DNA of 64,000 nt from JAWXCE01 sp034440495 (GTDB taxonomy: Bacteria > Pseudomonadota > Alphaproteobacteria > Rhizobiales > Rhodomicrobiaceae), in contig JAWXCE010000045.1 in the NCBI GenBank assembly GCA_034440495.1, forward strand, positions 1 through 64,000. The letters are read 5' to 3'. Made by a program: the position numbers and the translations under genes. Under the pieces are notes generated by a model that was not told the DNA's origin, made no database searches, and worked only from the letters and a program-made list of their open reading frames with translations. This document shows, in pieces, positions 1 to 6,296 of this stretch; positions within the stretch are counted from its first letter, which is position 1, and each line of letters begins with the position of its first letter.

Positions 1-1
1 C

Positions 2-121
2 TATCGCGAAATCGCCGTCCATTCGCTCAAAGGCAGCGATGCTTATCTCGCCGTGTTCAGCCCGCCCGCTACCGATGGGCGCCCACAACCGGCAGACATT
101 GAAGCTTGTAAGGCCGAATAA
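2..121 (+). CDS. C-terminal end of an unknown protein (partial)
   Basis: An open frame enters from the left edge and codes for 39 residues ending SPPATDGRPQPADIEACKAE before a TAA stop. The codon pattern is protein-like, but too little remains to assign a family. It converges on the leftward SOUL gene that follows. Existence of the coding end is likely; function is unknown. Confidence 0.5.
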   Translation, partial: YREIAVHSLKGSDAYLAVFSPPATDGRPQPADIEACKAE

Positions 122-152
122 ACTGGTAAAAGCTCTCTCATATTAAGATTTT

Positions 153-833
153 TCATTCATCAACGACGTCGAACACAACTTCATTTCGGCGCAACGGGCC
201 GGGCGTGAACGGGTCGTTGTAGTATGCGTAGGTCGGCGATCCCACGGGCTTCAACTTGCGGGACTGAAGCCAGCCGAGCAGCAAGGCTTGTTGTTCGGCG
301 ATGGACGCATCTGTGGCATAGCCGGAAAAACGGATCGCGGCGCGGCGCGCCTCGGGCACGGCGATGATCCGCACATCGGCGTTTGCAGGCTTCGGGAGCG
401 TTTCAAGGGTGTATTTCGCGGGCATGATGAAACGCACCGTCCAGGCGTTGTCGCCGCTTTCGCTCACGGACTGCGTGACAGGCGCGGTCATCGCGATCTT
501 CTCCCGTCGTTGCGTGACAGGGGCCGTCATTGCAATTTTGTCGCCCAAGCGCTCCTTGGCGAAGATGTAGCCCGCTAGGGGCCCGAACCCGGCGCTAACC
601 GCCTCTTGGCGCGACCCACGCCTGGTTACTTCGGCTACAATTGATGGCGGATAGTCTCGCAGCTCAATTGCGCCGTCGGCAACCATGATGCGATAACCTG
701 GCTGTTCGACATTGCTCATCACATAGGTCCAGAAACCGATAGCCGCGACTGCGGCGATGACGATAGCAGCGATACCGTAGAGAACCACTGAGCGCACTTT
801 CCGTATTTCCTTATTACCTGAGCGATCATACAA
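153..833 (-). CDS. SOUL family heme-binding-like protein, membrane anchored
   Basis: The 226-residue product has an N-terminal hydrophobic helix (about residues 15-40), then a SOUL domain: YRIMVADGAIELRDYPPSIV is the usual family opening, followed by AGYIFAKE and IAMTAPVTQ, and VRFIMPAKYTLETLP further on. SOUL proteins bind heme or tetrapyrroles in some members; the bacterial role is unsettled. The KIAMTAPVTQ segment occurs twice, 13 residues apart, from a tandem duplication of about 39 bp. The start at 833 keeps the anchor helix; an alternative start at the MSNVEQPG methionine would drop it. The family call is firm and the function is not. Confidence 0.85.
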   Translation of the reverse strand: MYDRSGNKEIRKVRSVVLYGIAAIVIAAVAAIGFWTYVMSNVEQPGYRIMVADGAIELRDYPPSIVAEVTRRGSRQEAVSAGFGPLAGYIFAKERLGDKIAMTAPVTQRREKIAMTAPVTQSVSESGDNAWTVRFIMPAKYTLETLPKPANADVRIIAVPEARRAAIRFSGYATDASIAEQQALLLGWLQSRKLKPVGSPTYAYYNDPFTPGPLRRNEVVFDVVDE

Positions 834-1010
834 ATATTCTTAAAGTGAACCTAGGTGACTGCCCCCCGCAAAGGAAGGGCGCAATCTTATTGAGCGGCAG
901 ATTATCGGGATCCAATCATCCGCGCGAACCTCTCGTAGCGTTTGACGTGTAAGCCAGCATTCAAGGCCAATCGGCTACGGCTAAATCCTTTCATAGTTAA
1001 AGAGTAAGTT

Positions 1011-1240
1011 ATGCCCGAATTCTCTGCGCTTCTCGCCTTCGCTTCCTTGGCGCGATGTTATTCTTTTCCGCGGTGATCGCTCCGGCGGTTTTCCAGGTTC
1101 TAGATCAGCCAAGCGGGGGCAGTTCCTTTGCAACATGTTTCCGAAGTATTTTGCGGTGAACGGCGTGGTCGCGCTCCTCGCCGCCGTGCTGGATTTCACG
1201 CCTTTATTGTGGGGCAAGCGTCTGAAAGTGATAAAGGGTT
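1011..1240 (+). pseudogene. Broken DUF4149/TMEM205-like membrane protein gene
   Basis: An ATG at 1011 opens MPEFSALLAFASLA and soon hits a stop. Shifting frame near 1050 gives AMLFFSAVIAPAVFQVLDQ. Shifting again near 1130 gives FPKYFAVNGVVALLAAVLDF. The three pieces in order read like the start of a DUF4149 (TMEM205-like) membrane protein, which typically has a VAPxxFxxL segment followed by FPxYFxxN. Two frameshifts plus loss of the rest mark it as a remnant. The family name is from memory of the pattern; no intact reading frame exists. Confidence 0.6.
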
Positions 1241-1260
1241 TTTGGGTTTGTGACGGTTGG

Positions 1261-1684
1261 AGGCGAGAGGAGAGTGGCTCCTCCGGCCCGTCGCGGAGAT
1301 CACCCAAATGTCCCCCTCGAAACTGACGCTCAATCCTTCACAAGCTATCCCGTGCAACAAACTGACCCTGTCCCAAGCCAATGTCCGCCCTATTCGGCGG
1401 CGTCGATGGCGGGGAAACCGGTGCCTTCGAAATTCCCGCTGGCGGCCGACGCTTCCGGGCGCTGGCGGCGCCAAGGAGAACATCCTAGCAACAAACGAAA
1501 TCGCCATAAGCTAATATACTTCAGCCTGTTCCCCATTTAAGGATTGCAACCTCTTAGAGAAGTGCTTCAATAACCAGCACACTTCCGCCCGTGTCGCCAC
1601 AAAATATGGTAAGTAAAAGAAAATTTCGTTTGTTATGCTGAAGCGCGCTTGCGTCAATTTAATGCTTATAAATACCTAAAATGA
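1261..1684. other. Stretch without a supported gene
   Basis: Only mutually overlapping, low-quality open frames occur here on both strands. A leftward frame near 1395-1490 gives a short segment ending FEGTGFPAIDAAE that could be a decayed coding end, but no start or family can be seen. The right part (1540-1680) is AT-rich. Confidence 0.4.
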
Positions 1685-1703
1685 AGGCCGCATAAAGCGG
1701 CCT
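1685..1703 (-). terminator. Hairpin after the small-gene operon
   Basis: AGGCCGC and GCGGCCT pair as a 7-bp stem around a 5-base loop, 31 bp past the stop of the 62-aa gene. On the leftward strand a short T-rich stretch follows, so this is a likely Rho-independent terminator for the two-gene unit starting near 2125. Confidence 0.65.
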
Positions 1704-1733
1704 CCAATAAAAATTAAAAATCCTAACCTTAGA

Positions 1734-1922
1734 CTACTGCGGCTTGCTTTCGACTGCTTTCTGCTGGGTTTTGCCAATTGTCGCGATACCGTTAACGGCG
1801 GCGCCAACCTGAATTGAATATTCGAACATTGCTATCGAAAAATTCAAGCTATCCTGCGTGGACGCACCTTTGGCAAGCGTTGGTGCAGTGAAATTCGTGT
1901 TTATGTTGCTTAATTCAGACAT
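1734..1922 (-). CDS. Small secreted-type protein, needle/inner-rod-like (62 aa)
   Basis: The 62-residue product starts MSELSNINTNF; the ATG at 1922 follows an AGGAG site, which is why it is preferred over an in-frame upstream codon. There is no Sec signal. The core DSLNFSIAMFEYSI...VNGIATIGKT is an amphipathic helix reminiscent of type III needle or inner-rod subunits, which are also 60-90 residues with a polymerising C-terminal helix. It matches the last 59 residues of the DUF1521 protein at 4902-5663 at 47 positions. It is second in a two-gene unit (after the 52-aa gene) preceded by the 16-bp box at 2176. A SctF (NopA-like) role is inference; no other needle gene is visible in the island. 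Confidence 0.7.
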   Translation of the reverse strand: MSELSNINTNFTAPTLAKGASTQDSLNFSIAMFEYSIQVGAAVNGIATIGKTQQKAVESKPQ

Positions 1923-1966
1923 GTCACTCTCCTTGTTCACGTCAGCCAAGATAATTTAAGGTTCGT

Positions 1967-2125
1967 CTAACCTTCGTCCTCGTCCTTATAGGCTTCATCT
2001 AGCTGAGCCCGGAACGAGTTAAAAAAGCCTTGCGTCATTGACACCTGAAACTTCTCAATGGTGTCCTCTATAGCTTCCTCTTGCGAAGGTCCTCCGCCGA
2101 ATATTCCGCTTAGTGCCTCTAGCAT
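1967..2125 (-). CDS. Small protein, first gene of a box-controlled pair (52 aa)
   Basis: A 52-residue frame, MLEALSGIFGGGPSQEEAIE onward, ends AYKDEDEG. The ATG follows an AGGTGG site at good spacing and the stop lies 44 bp before the next gene. The product has a short hydrophobic start, a glycine hinge, a predicted helix and a strongly acidic tail, and no Sec signal. It lies 50 bp downstream of a copy of the 16-bp box. Size and position suggest a secreted type III component, or a small acidic chaperone-like partner of the 62-aa protein. I do not recognise a family. Confidence 0.6.
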   Translation of the reverse strand: MLEALSGIFGGGPSQEEAIEDTIEKFQVSMTQGFFNSFRAQLDEAYKDEDEG

Positions 2126-2175
2126 TTTCACCACCTATATGGCTGACCTCGACAATCCAAATTTAGCGCGTTTAG

Positions 2176-2191
2176 CTGACTAAAACCTGTC
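2176..2191 (-). promoter_or_regulatory. 16-bp secretion-regulon box, copy 1
   Basis: Read leftward it is GACAGGTTTTAGTCAG, followed by CTAAAC. It ends 50 bp before the ATG of the 52-aa gene. Four other copies (6110, 21039, 35609, 42505) differ at one or two positions only. Its reverse strand reads CTGAC-6 bp-CTGTC, a direct repeat of 11-bp period. Confidence 0.75.
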
Positions 2192-2410
2192 TGCATTTTA
2201 AAATTGTAATAACAAAATGGCCTGCGCATTTTTCAATATCTAGCGTCTAGCCGCGATCGGCGTTAGCCAAGCTGGTGTCCGTAAATCAAAGTGCTAAATG
2301 TAAAATCAAGCAGAATTGATTCAATTTTTATATTTGGCCAATATCGCACATTTATCCTCGTCCGGAACCCGCCTGCGTAGTTAATGTTATATCTGTGCGA
2401 AATTAATATG

Positions 2411-2794
2411 TTAGGTTGCGGGTTTATAAATCTCAAGCTGACTGGCCAAAGAACCACTTTGGGCCTGAAAAGTCCGCCAGTTTTCTGCAATCTCAAGAAT
2501 TAGCAATTCACGCTTCTCTTGAGGAAGGTTCTCACGCTGAAGTTGCTCAACTTTTGCAACTACATTAACCCAGGAATCATCAGCGGCGCTTAGGGCTAAA
2601 GTATCGATGTCAAAACTTCCCCGATGTGATGCATTACCATTGCTGCCGCCTAAGGCAGACTGGTTTATCATATCAGACTGATCCAAGATCGACTGAAACG
2701 CAGCCTCATCCCGACATCCTCCAGCATGCTCAGCGCGCGCTTGAGACACAGCGAGGGATTCAGTAGCGGTCGCTCCTAAAGATGCATTTGTCAT
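2411..2794 (-). CDS. Unknown small protein downstream of the TtsI-like regulator (127 aa)
   Basis: The frame is taken from the ATG at 2794 (MTNASLGATATESLAVS). The N-terminal half is polar, rich in Ser, Asn and Gly, and looks disordered, as in many type III substrates. The C-terminal half (VEQLQRENLPQEKRELLILE and on) is predicted helical. There is no Sec signal or membrane segment. It follows the response-regulator gene by 100 bp on the same strand and may share its transcript. An extended start at 2833 is possible but lacks a ribosome-binding site. I do not recognise a family; a secreted protein, a chaperone or SctP/SctW-type accessory role is only suggested by place. Confidence 0.6.
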   Translation of the reverse strand: MTNASLGATATESLAVSQARAEHAGGCRDEAAFQSILDQSDMINQSALGGSNGNASHRGSFDIDTLALSAADDSWVNVVAKVEQLQRENLPQEKRELLILEIAENWRTFQAQSGSLASQLEIYKPAT

Positions 2795-2894
2795 TATGTT
2801 AAAATCCCGATAACACGAGTATACAATTATCATACCACGGTATTAACTTCAACAGCTTGATCGATAAATCAGGCTGATTACACTAAAGTCTGTT

Positions 2895-3572
2895 TTATTC
2901 ACCACACATTTGCAGCCGATAGCCGATACCGCGCAATGTCTTTATCTCAACGTCCGCCCCAGCTTGAGAGAGACTTCGGCGAAGACGGCTAATTCGCACC
3001 TCAATCGAATTTGGACAGACTTCGCGTGATGCGCCGTATGCGCTACCTTCAAGATACTCCCGCGTCACCAAACGGTTGAAGGACAGCATTAAGTGCTCCA
3101 AAATGCCTAGCTCTCGGCGTGGTATCGTTAATAGATGACCGCAAATTCGAACCTCCCGACCGATAATATCCAGACAGACATTTCCAGAGTGCAGAAGCGA
3201 CTCCCGCGAGATCGGTTGTCGCCTCAGAATAGCCCGAACTTTGGCGACAAGCTCCCGTGCGTCCAATAGATCCGTGACGCAGTCATCTGCTCCAAACTCA
3301 AAAGCCCTTATGCGGCTTTCTACATCCTGAGCAGCGGTCACAACAACAAATGGTGTAGAAATATCAGTGGAGCGTCGCTCCCGGAGCCAATTTATGCAAT
3401 CCCCATCGGGCAGCCGGGAATCAACCAGCATAACTTGATACTGAATATGTTGAACGGCTTCCTTGCCGTCCTCCAAAAACTCAAACAAATCCAAATTGAA
3501 ACCGCTGGATCGAAGAGCCGAAATCCAAGGCTGACGTTGGCTTGCAGCGGGATCCAACATCAATAACTGCAT
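2895..3572 (-). CDS. PhoB/OmpR-family response regulator, TtsI-like
   Basis: The 225-residue product has a receiver domain (1-115) and a winged-helix DNA-binding domain (about 125-222; NSIEVRISRLRRSLSQAG and LRGIGYRLQ are the recognition-helix region and C-terminal hairpin). The phosphorylatable Asp is present at 51 (LVDSRLPDGD). Only one Asp of the N-terminal acidic pair remains (D7), and the conserved Lys after GADD is replaced by Asp (D101), so classical activation is doubtful. Rhizobial TtsI, the activator of type III genes, has the same length, family and a degenerate receiver, and lies next to rhcC2 as this gene nearly does. No partner kinase is adjacent. It is the best candidate to bind the 16-bp boxes; that link is inference. 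Confidence 0.85.
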   Translation of the reverse strand: MQLLMLDPAASQRQPWISALRSSGFNLDLFEFLEDGKEAVQHIQYQVMLVDSRLPDGDCINWLRERRSTDISTPFVVVTAAQDVESRIRAFEFGADDCVTDLLDARELVAKVRAILRRQPISRESLLHSGNVCLDIIGREVRICGHLLTIPRRELGILEHLMLSFNRLVTREYLEGSAYGASREVCPNSIEVRISRLRRSLSQAGADVEIKTLRGIGYRLQMCGE

Positions 3573-3886
3573 TTACATCCGTCCTTGTCGGCGAAAACTT
3601 AAAACATTTATATCGAACCATGTTAAGACAAAAAAAGCAAACTTTCTTCCTGAAATAAAGTCTATGTGGTGCAAAATTACTACTATTATATGTTGTTACC
3701 CATTGGCTCATAGCTGGCCTTCAAACCAACATACTTGGCCCCCCACTTTAGTAGGAGAAACGGCAACTGACTTCCAAGCACCAAGCCCTGCTAAAGTAGG
3801 AGGTTTTGTCAACGGCCACCAAACGCTAAAATCGGCATTGATTCTAATATGATTTCTAACAGGCAATTCAGCCGACGGTGTTGTGC
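3573..3886. promoter_or_regulatory. Divergent promoter region between TtsI-like and LysR genes
   Basis: This 314-bp gap separates two divergent regulator genes. It holds two imperfect direct copies of AGTAGGAG (near 3751 and 3795); the second runs into GGAGGTTTTGTCAAC, a weak, one-base-shorter relative of the 16-bp box. A LysR protein encoded next to a divergent target gene commonly binds the shared promoter; here this would put the TtsI-like gene under LysR control, as NodD controls ttsI in rhizobia. Confidence 0.4.
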
Positions 3887-4789
3887 ATGCATATCCGCCA
3901 CATAGAAGTCTTACACGCAATAATGCGTACAGGAACGGTAAGCGGCGCATCCAAAATCCTGAATGTGTCGCAGCCTGCGATATCAAAAGCATTAAGGAGG
4001 GCAGAGGATCAGCTCGCGTTCAAGCTTTTTGATCGGGTGCGCGGGCGCCTTTATCCAACCCCGGAAGGCCGGGCAATTTACATGGAAGCCGAGAGGCTAT
4101 TCGCGGGACTTGAAAATATACAAAAATTAGCGACTAATATCAGGACTGGTGAGGTCGACCGGCTGCGCATAGCGGCGGCTTCCGCTTTAAGTATCGATAT
4201 TTTACCGCTTGCTATTTCTCAGTTTCGACTCGAACACCCGCATGCAATATGCGAAATCGAAACATTTGCAACAAACGACATTTGCAGCGCCGTATTAAAC
4301 CGCAGCGTGGATGTCGGATTTGCATTTGAACCACCAGAGCATCCTGGCCTATTTCAGTTCAATATGTGTGAAGCGCGGTTCTTCGCTATTTTTCCTCCCG
4401 ATTGCGCTCAGCCGCTACCGGCGTTTGTAGAGTTTGAAGATTTGGTTCACTTGCCTTTTGTAGGACTGCAAACTGGCGATCCGATGGATTTGATTTTTCA
4501 AGCGGCCTGCAAAGATGCGTGCGTTAACCTTATTCCGCAGGTTAAGGTCAAAACCTACGAGATCGCCGCGTCGCTGGTGTCTCGGGGAGCAGGCGTAGCG
4601 GTTGTTGATCAATACTCGGCCTTAACAGCCAAAAGGCTTGCTTGCAAAATTGTGCCGTTCAATCCCGACGTAGTATTTTTTGTTCGCGGCCTTGTCGCCA
4701 GTCATAATTTAAGCTCGGTTCAGATAAAGCGCTTTCGCGGTTACATGGAACGTGCTGGAGCGGCGGTAGCAAAGGAACTGGGCACCTAA
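3887..4789 (+). CDS. LysR-family transcriptional regulator
   Basis: The 300-residue product has an N-terminal winged helix-turn-helix (residues 2-62; GTVSGASKILNVSQPAISKA is the classic LysR HTH, followed by LFDRVRGRLYPTPEG). A periplasmic-binding-protein-like effector domain follows (about 90-290, beginning LRIAAASALSIDILP). Length is standard. The ATG at 3887 is chosen because the LysR HTH normally starts within a few residues; a GTG at 3878 would add three residues. The effector is unknown. Its place, divergent from the TtsI-like gene inside the secretion island, suggests it senses a host or environmental signal and switches the island on. Confidence 0.9.
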   Translation: MHIRHIEVLHAIMRTGTVSGASKILNVSQPAISKALRRAEDQLAFKLFDRVRGRLYPTPEGRAIYMEAERLFAGLENIQKLATNIRTGEVDRLRIAAASALSIDILPLAISQFRLEHPHAICEIETFATNDICSAVLNRSVDVGFAFEPPEHPGLFQFNMCEARFFAIFPPDCAQPLPAFVEFEDLVHLPFVGLQTGDPMDLIFQAACKDACVNLIPQVKVKTYEIAASLVSRGAGVAVVDQYSALTAKRLACKIVPFNPDVVFFVRGLVASHNLSSVQIKRFRGYMERAGAAVAKELGT

Positions 4790-4901
4790 ATTATATTACT
4801 CGCACACAATGCATGTGACTGGTTGATAGGGCGAAGTATACTTTCGTTTGCAACGAAACAAAAGACCACAAGTTTGCAGCCTTTTGTTTGTTTTTCCATT
4901 G

Positions 4902-5663
4902 CTACTGTGGCTTGCTTTCGACAGACTTTTGCAGAGTTTTGCCAACAGTCGCTATGCCGTTTACGGCTCCGCCAGTAGCGATTGAATATTCAAACATCGC
5001 TATAGAGAAATTCAGACTGTCCTGAGTGCTTGCACCCCGGCCAAGAGTAGGTGCGACAAGGTTCGTATTGATGTTGTCGAAATCACTAATGCCGGTAAAA
5101 ACCCTGTCGTTGAACAGGTCGTTGACCTGGAAATCGTAATAGTTGGTATCGATCTCTTCGCCAGCTCCAGTAACCATACTTTGGCCCCACAAGCCCAGCG
5201 CTTCGCGATCAGTTTCAGTGTCGTTCGCGGCGTCATAGTTTGTCATTGCGTTGGTTGCGGTGATAGTCGTGTTAAGATAAACACCTCTATCCTCGACTAG
5301 CACTGCGTATTGCGGAGTAGTTATCGTAATAGTATCGCCACTACGGACAACTTTACCACCAAGATACGATCCATCGGTGGTAATGCTCTGCCCGTTAATG
5401 CTTAGGTCACCTTGATTGATTATGATTTTATCATTACCCAAGGTTATACCGAGTTGACCAACAACCGTAGCAGTTTTGCTGTTTCCATACTGTTGAAACT
5501 GAGCGTTAACCTTTACCTTTGCCGACGTATCCGTAAGCAGGTTGTAAAAGCTGTCGGCAACACCTTGAATGTCATAACGCTGGCCCTGAGCGCCATCAAA
5601 GTGAGGATCGTCGTAGATCCGTCCCGTTCCACTAAAGCCTTGTTCCGGCGCTGTAACCGTCAT
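4902..5663 (-). CDS. DUF1521 (MIIA, NopE-like self-cleavage) domain fused to needle-like module
   Basis: The 253-residue product starts MTVTAPEQGFSG; the ATG at 5663 has an AGGAAAGG site upstream. Residues 16-190 match DUF1521: DDPHFDGAQGQRYDIQG, then FYNLLTDT, VVGQLGITLG and ALGLWGQ. In rhizobial NopE1 this metal-ion-inducible autocleavage (MIIA) domain cuts itself at an Asp-Pro bond in GD-PHVD when calcium is bound; here the matching site is D19-P20 in DDPHFD. The last 59 residues nearly repeat the 62-aa protein at 1734-1922. A cut at D19-P20 would release only the N-terminal export segment. NopE1 is a type III substrate, so this is probably secreted. A terminator-like hairpin separates it from the upstream small gene. 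The domain call is good; activity is inferred. Confidence 0.85.
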   Translation of the reverse strand: MTVTAPEQGFSGTGRIYDDPHFDGAQGQRYDIQGVADSFYNLLTDTSAKVKVNAQFQQYGNSKTATVVGQLGITLGNDKIIINQGDLSINGQSITTDGSYLGGKVVRSGDTITITTPQYAVLVEDRGVYLNTTITATNAMTNYDAANDTETDREALGLWGQSMVTGAGEEIDTNYYDFQVNDLFNDRVFTGISDFDNINTNLVAPTLGRGASTQDSLNFSIAMFEYSIATGGAVNGIATVGKTLQKSVESKPQ

Positions 5664-5766
5664 TTTCCAGCCTTTCCTAATACTGACCAAATTTCCAAGA
5701 CAGGCTCACAAATCCAAGCTCACATTACCGAACAAAAGGCCAAACCAATTCTCAAAATTTTAAAAG

Positions 5767-5803
5767 AGCGGTTCACCAAGGAGTAAACATTTAATGAACC
5801 GCT
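5767..5803 (-). terminator. Hairpin between the 54-aa and DUF1521 genes
   Basis: AGCGGTTCA and TGAACCGCT form a perfect 9-bp stem; leftward it is followed by CTCTTTTAAAATTTT. It lies 55 bp past the 54-aa gene. It may end that transcript or attenuate read-through into the DUF1521 gene. Confidence 0.6.
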
Positions 5804-5857
5804 AAGATTATTTAGGAAGATCAGGAAAAACTTTCCCGAACACGTACTAAGGCAGTT

Positions 5858-6022
5858 TTAGGTTGTCGGCTCTTGAGTTGATGATCCTGCCAGCAATGCC
5901 TGAAATTTCTGCGCCTCGCCTGAGGCTTCCTGGGCCTGTTGCGAAGCTTCATTGGCTTCCTGCGCCTTGGCGACCATTGCCATTATCTGCTGTATGATAC
6001 CGAGAATTGCCATAATCGGCAT
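5858..6022 (-). CDS. Small hydrophobic/coiled-coil protein under a secretion box (54 aa)
   Basis: The frame begins MPIMAILGIIQQIMAMVAKA after a GAGGT site. A hydrophobic helix (residues 3-18) is followed by an Ala/Gln/Glu-rich amphipathic helix (19-43) and a polar tail ending STQEPTT. There is no signal-peptidase site. A copy of the 16-bp box stands 87 bp upstream and a hairpin follows. Small size and an all-helical, polymerisation-prone composition would suit a type III needle or pilus subunit, or a pore-forming small translocator. I do not recognise a family. Confidence 0.6.
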   Translation of the reverse strand: MPIMAILGIIQQIMAMVAKAQEANEASQQAQEASGEAQKFQALLAGSSTQEPTT

Positions 6023-6109
6023 TTTGTTACCTCATAATGATTTAGGTTCTGTTGGTATAGAATACGCTTCTCGTATCCAACCTTCACGATGCGAAACTAA
6101 ATCGTTTTC

Positions 6110-6125
6110 CTGACCAAAACCTGTC
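6110..6125 (-). promoter_or_regulatory. 16-bp secretion-regulon box, copy 2
   Basis: Leftward reading GACAGGTTTTGGTCAG followed by GAAAAC, 87 bp before the ATG of the 54-aa gene. It also lies 171 bp upstream of the divergent secretin gene, so it could serve both directions. Orientation relative to the small gene matches the other four copies. Confidence 0.75.
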
Positions 6126-6296
6126 GTGTATAAAAATTTCTAACGCCATATCCGCCTAAACGAATTTTCCGTGAATGCCATAGTTGGCGTTTTTTTCTCT
6201 TCTCCTGCACATTTGTTGGCCATACGTCACACCGATGACAAAATTTCTCACATAGAGTTGGGGAGAGATATCCTTGCCACGGGGCTAGTACATGTT

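Noticed and set aside
153..833. KIAMTAPVTQ duplication in the SOUL protein as a novel feature
   Set aside because: Similar doubled segments occur, as far as I recall, in other alphaproteobacterial SOUL proteins; probably a family variant.
1196..1507. Leftward 103-codon frame rich in Arg and Pro
   Set aside because: Overlaps the decayed DUF4149-like gene and looks like random GC-rich translation.
2263..2496. Leftward open frame overlapping the 127-aa gene
   Set aside because: It reads in another frame through the end of a better-supported gene and has no ribosome-binding site.
3794..3812. GGAGGTTTTGTCAAC upstream of the LysR gene as a sixth box
   Set aside because: It matches AGGTTTT and GTCA but is one base shorter and lacks GAC at the start; too far from the five-copy consensus to count without a matrix search.
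5683..5700. TTTGGTCAG half-match just upstream of the DUF1521 gene
   Set aside because: Only the right half of the box is present and it lies 20 bp from the start codon, unlike the 50-185 bp of the true copies.
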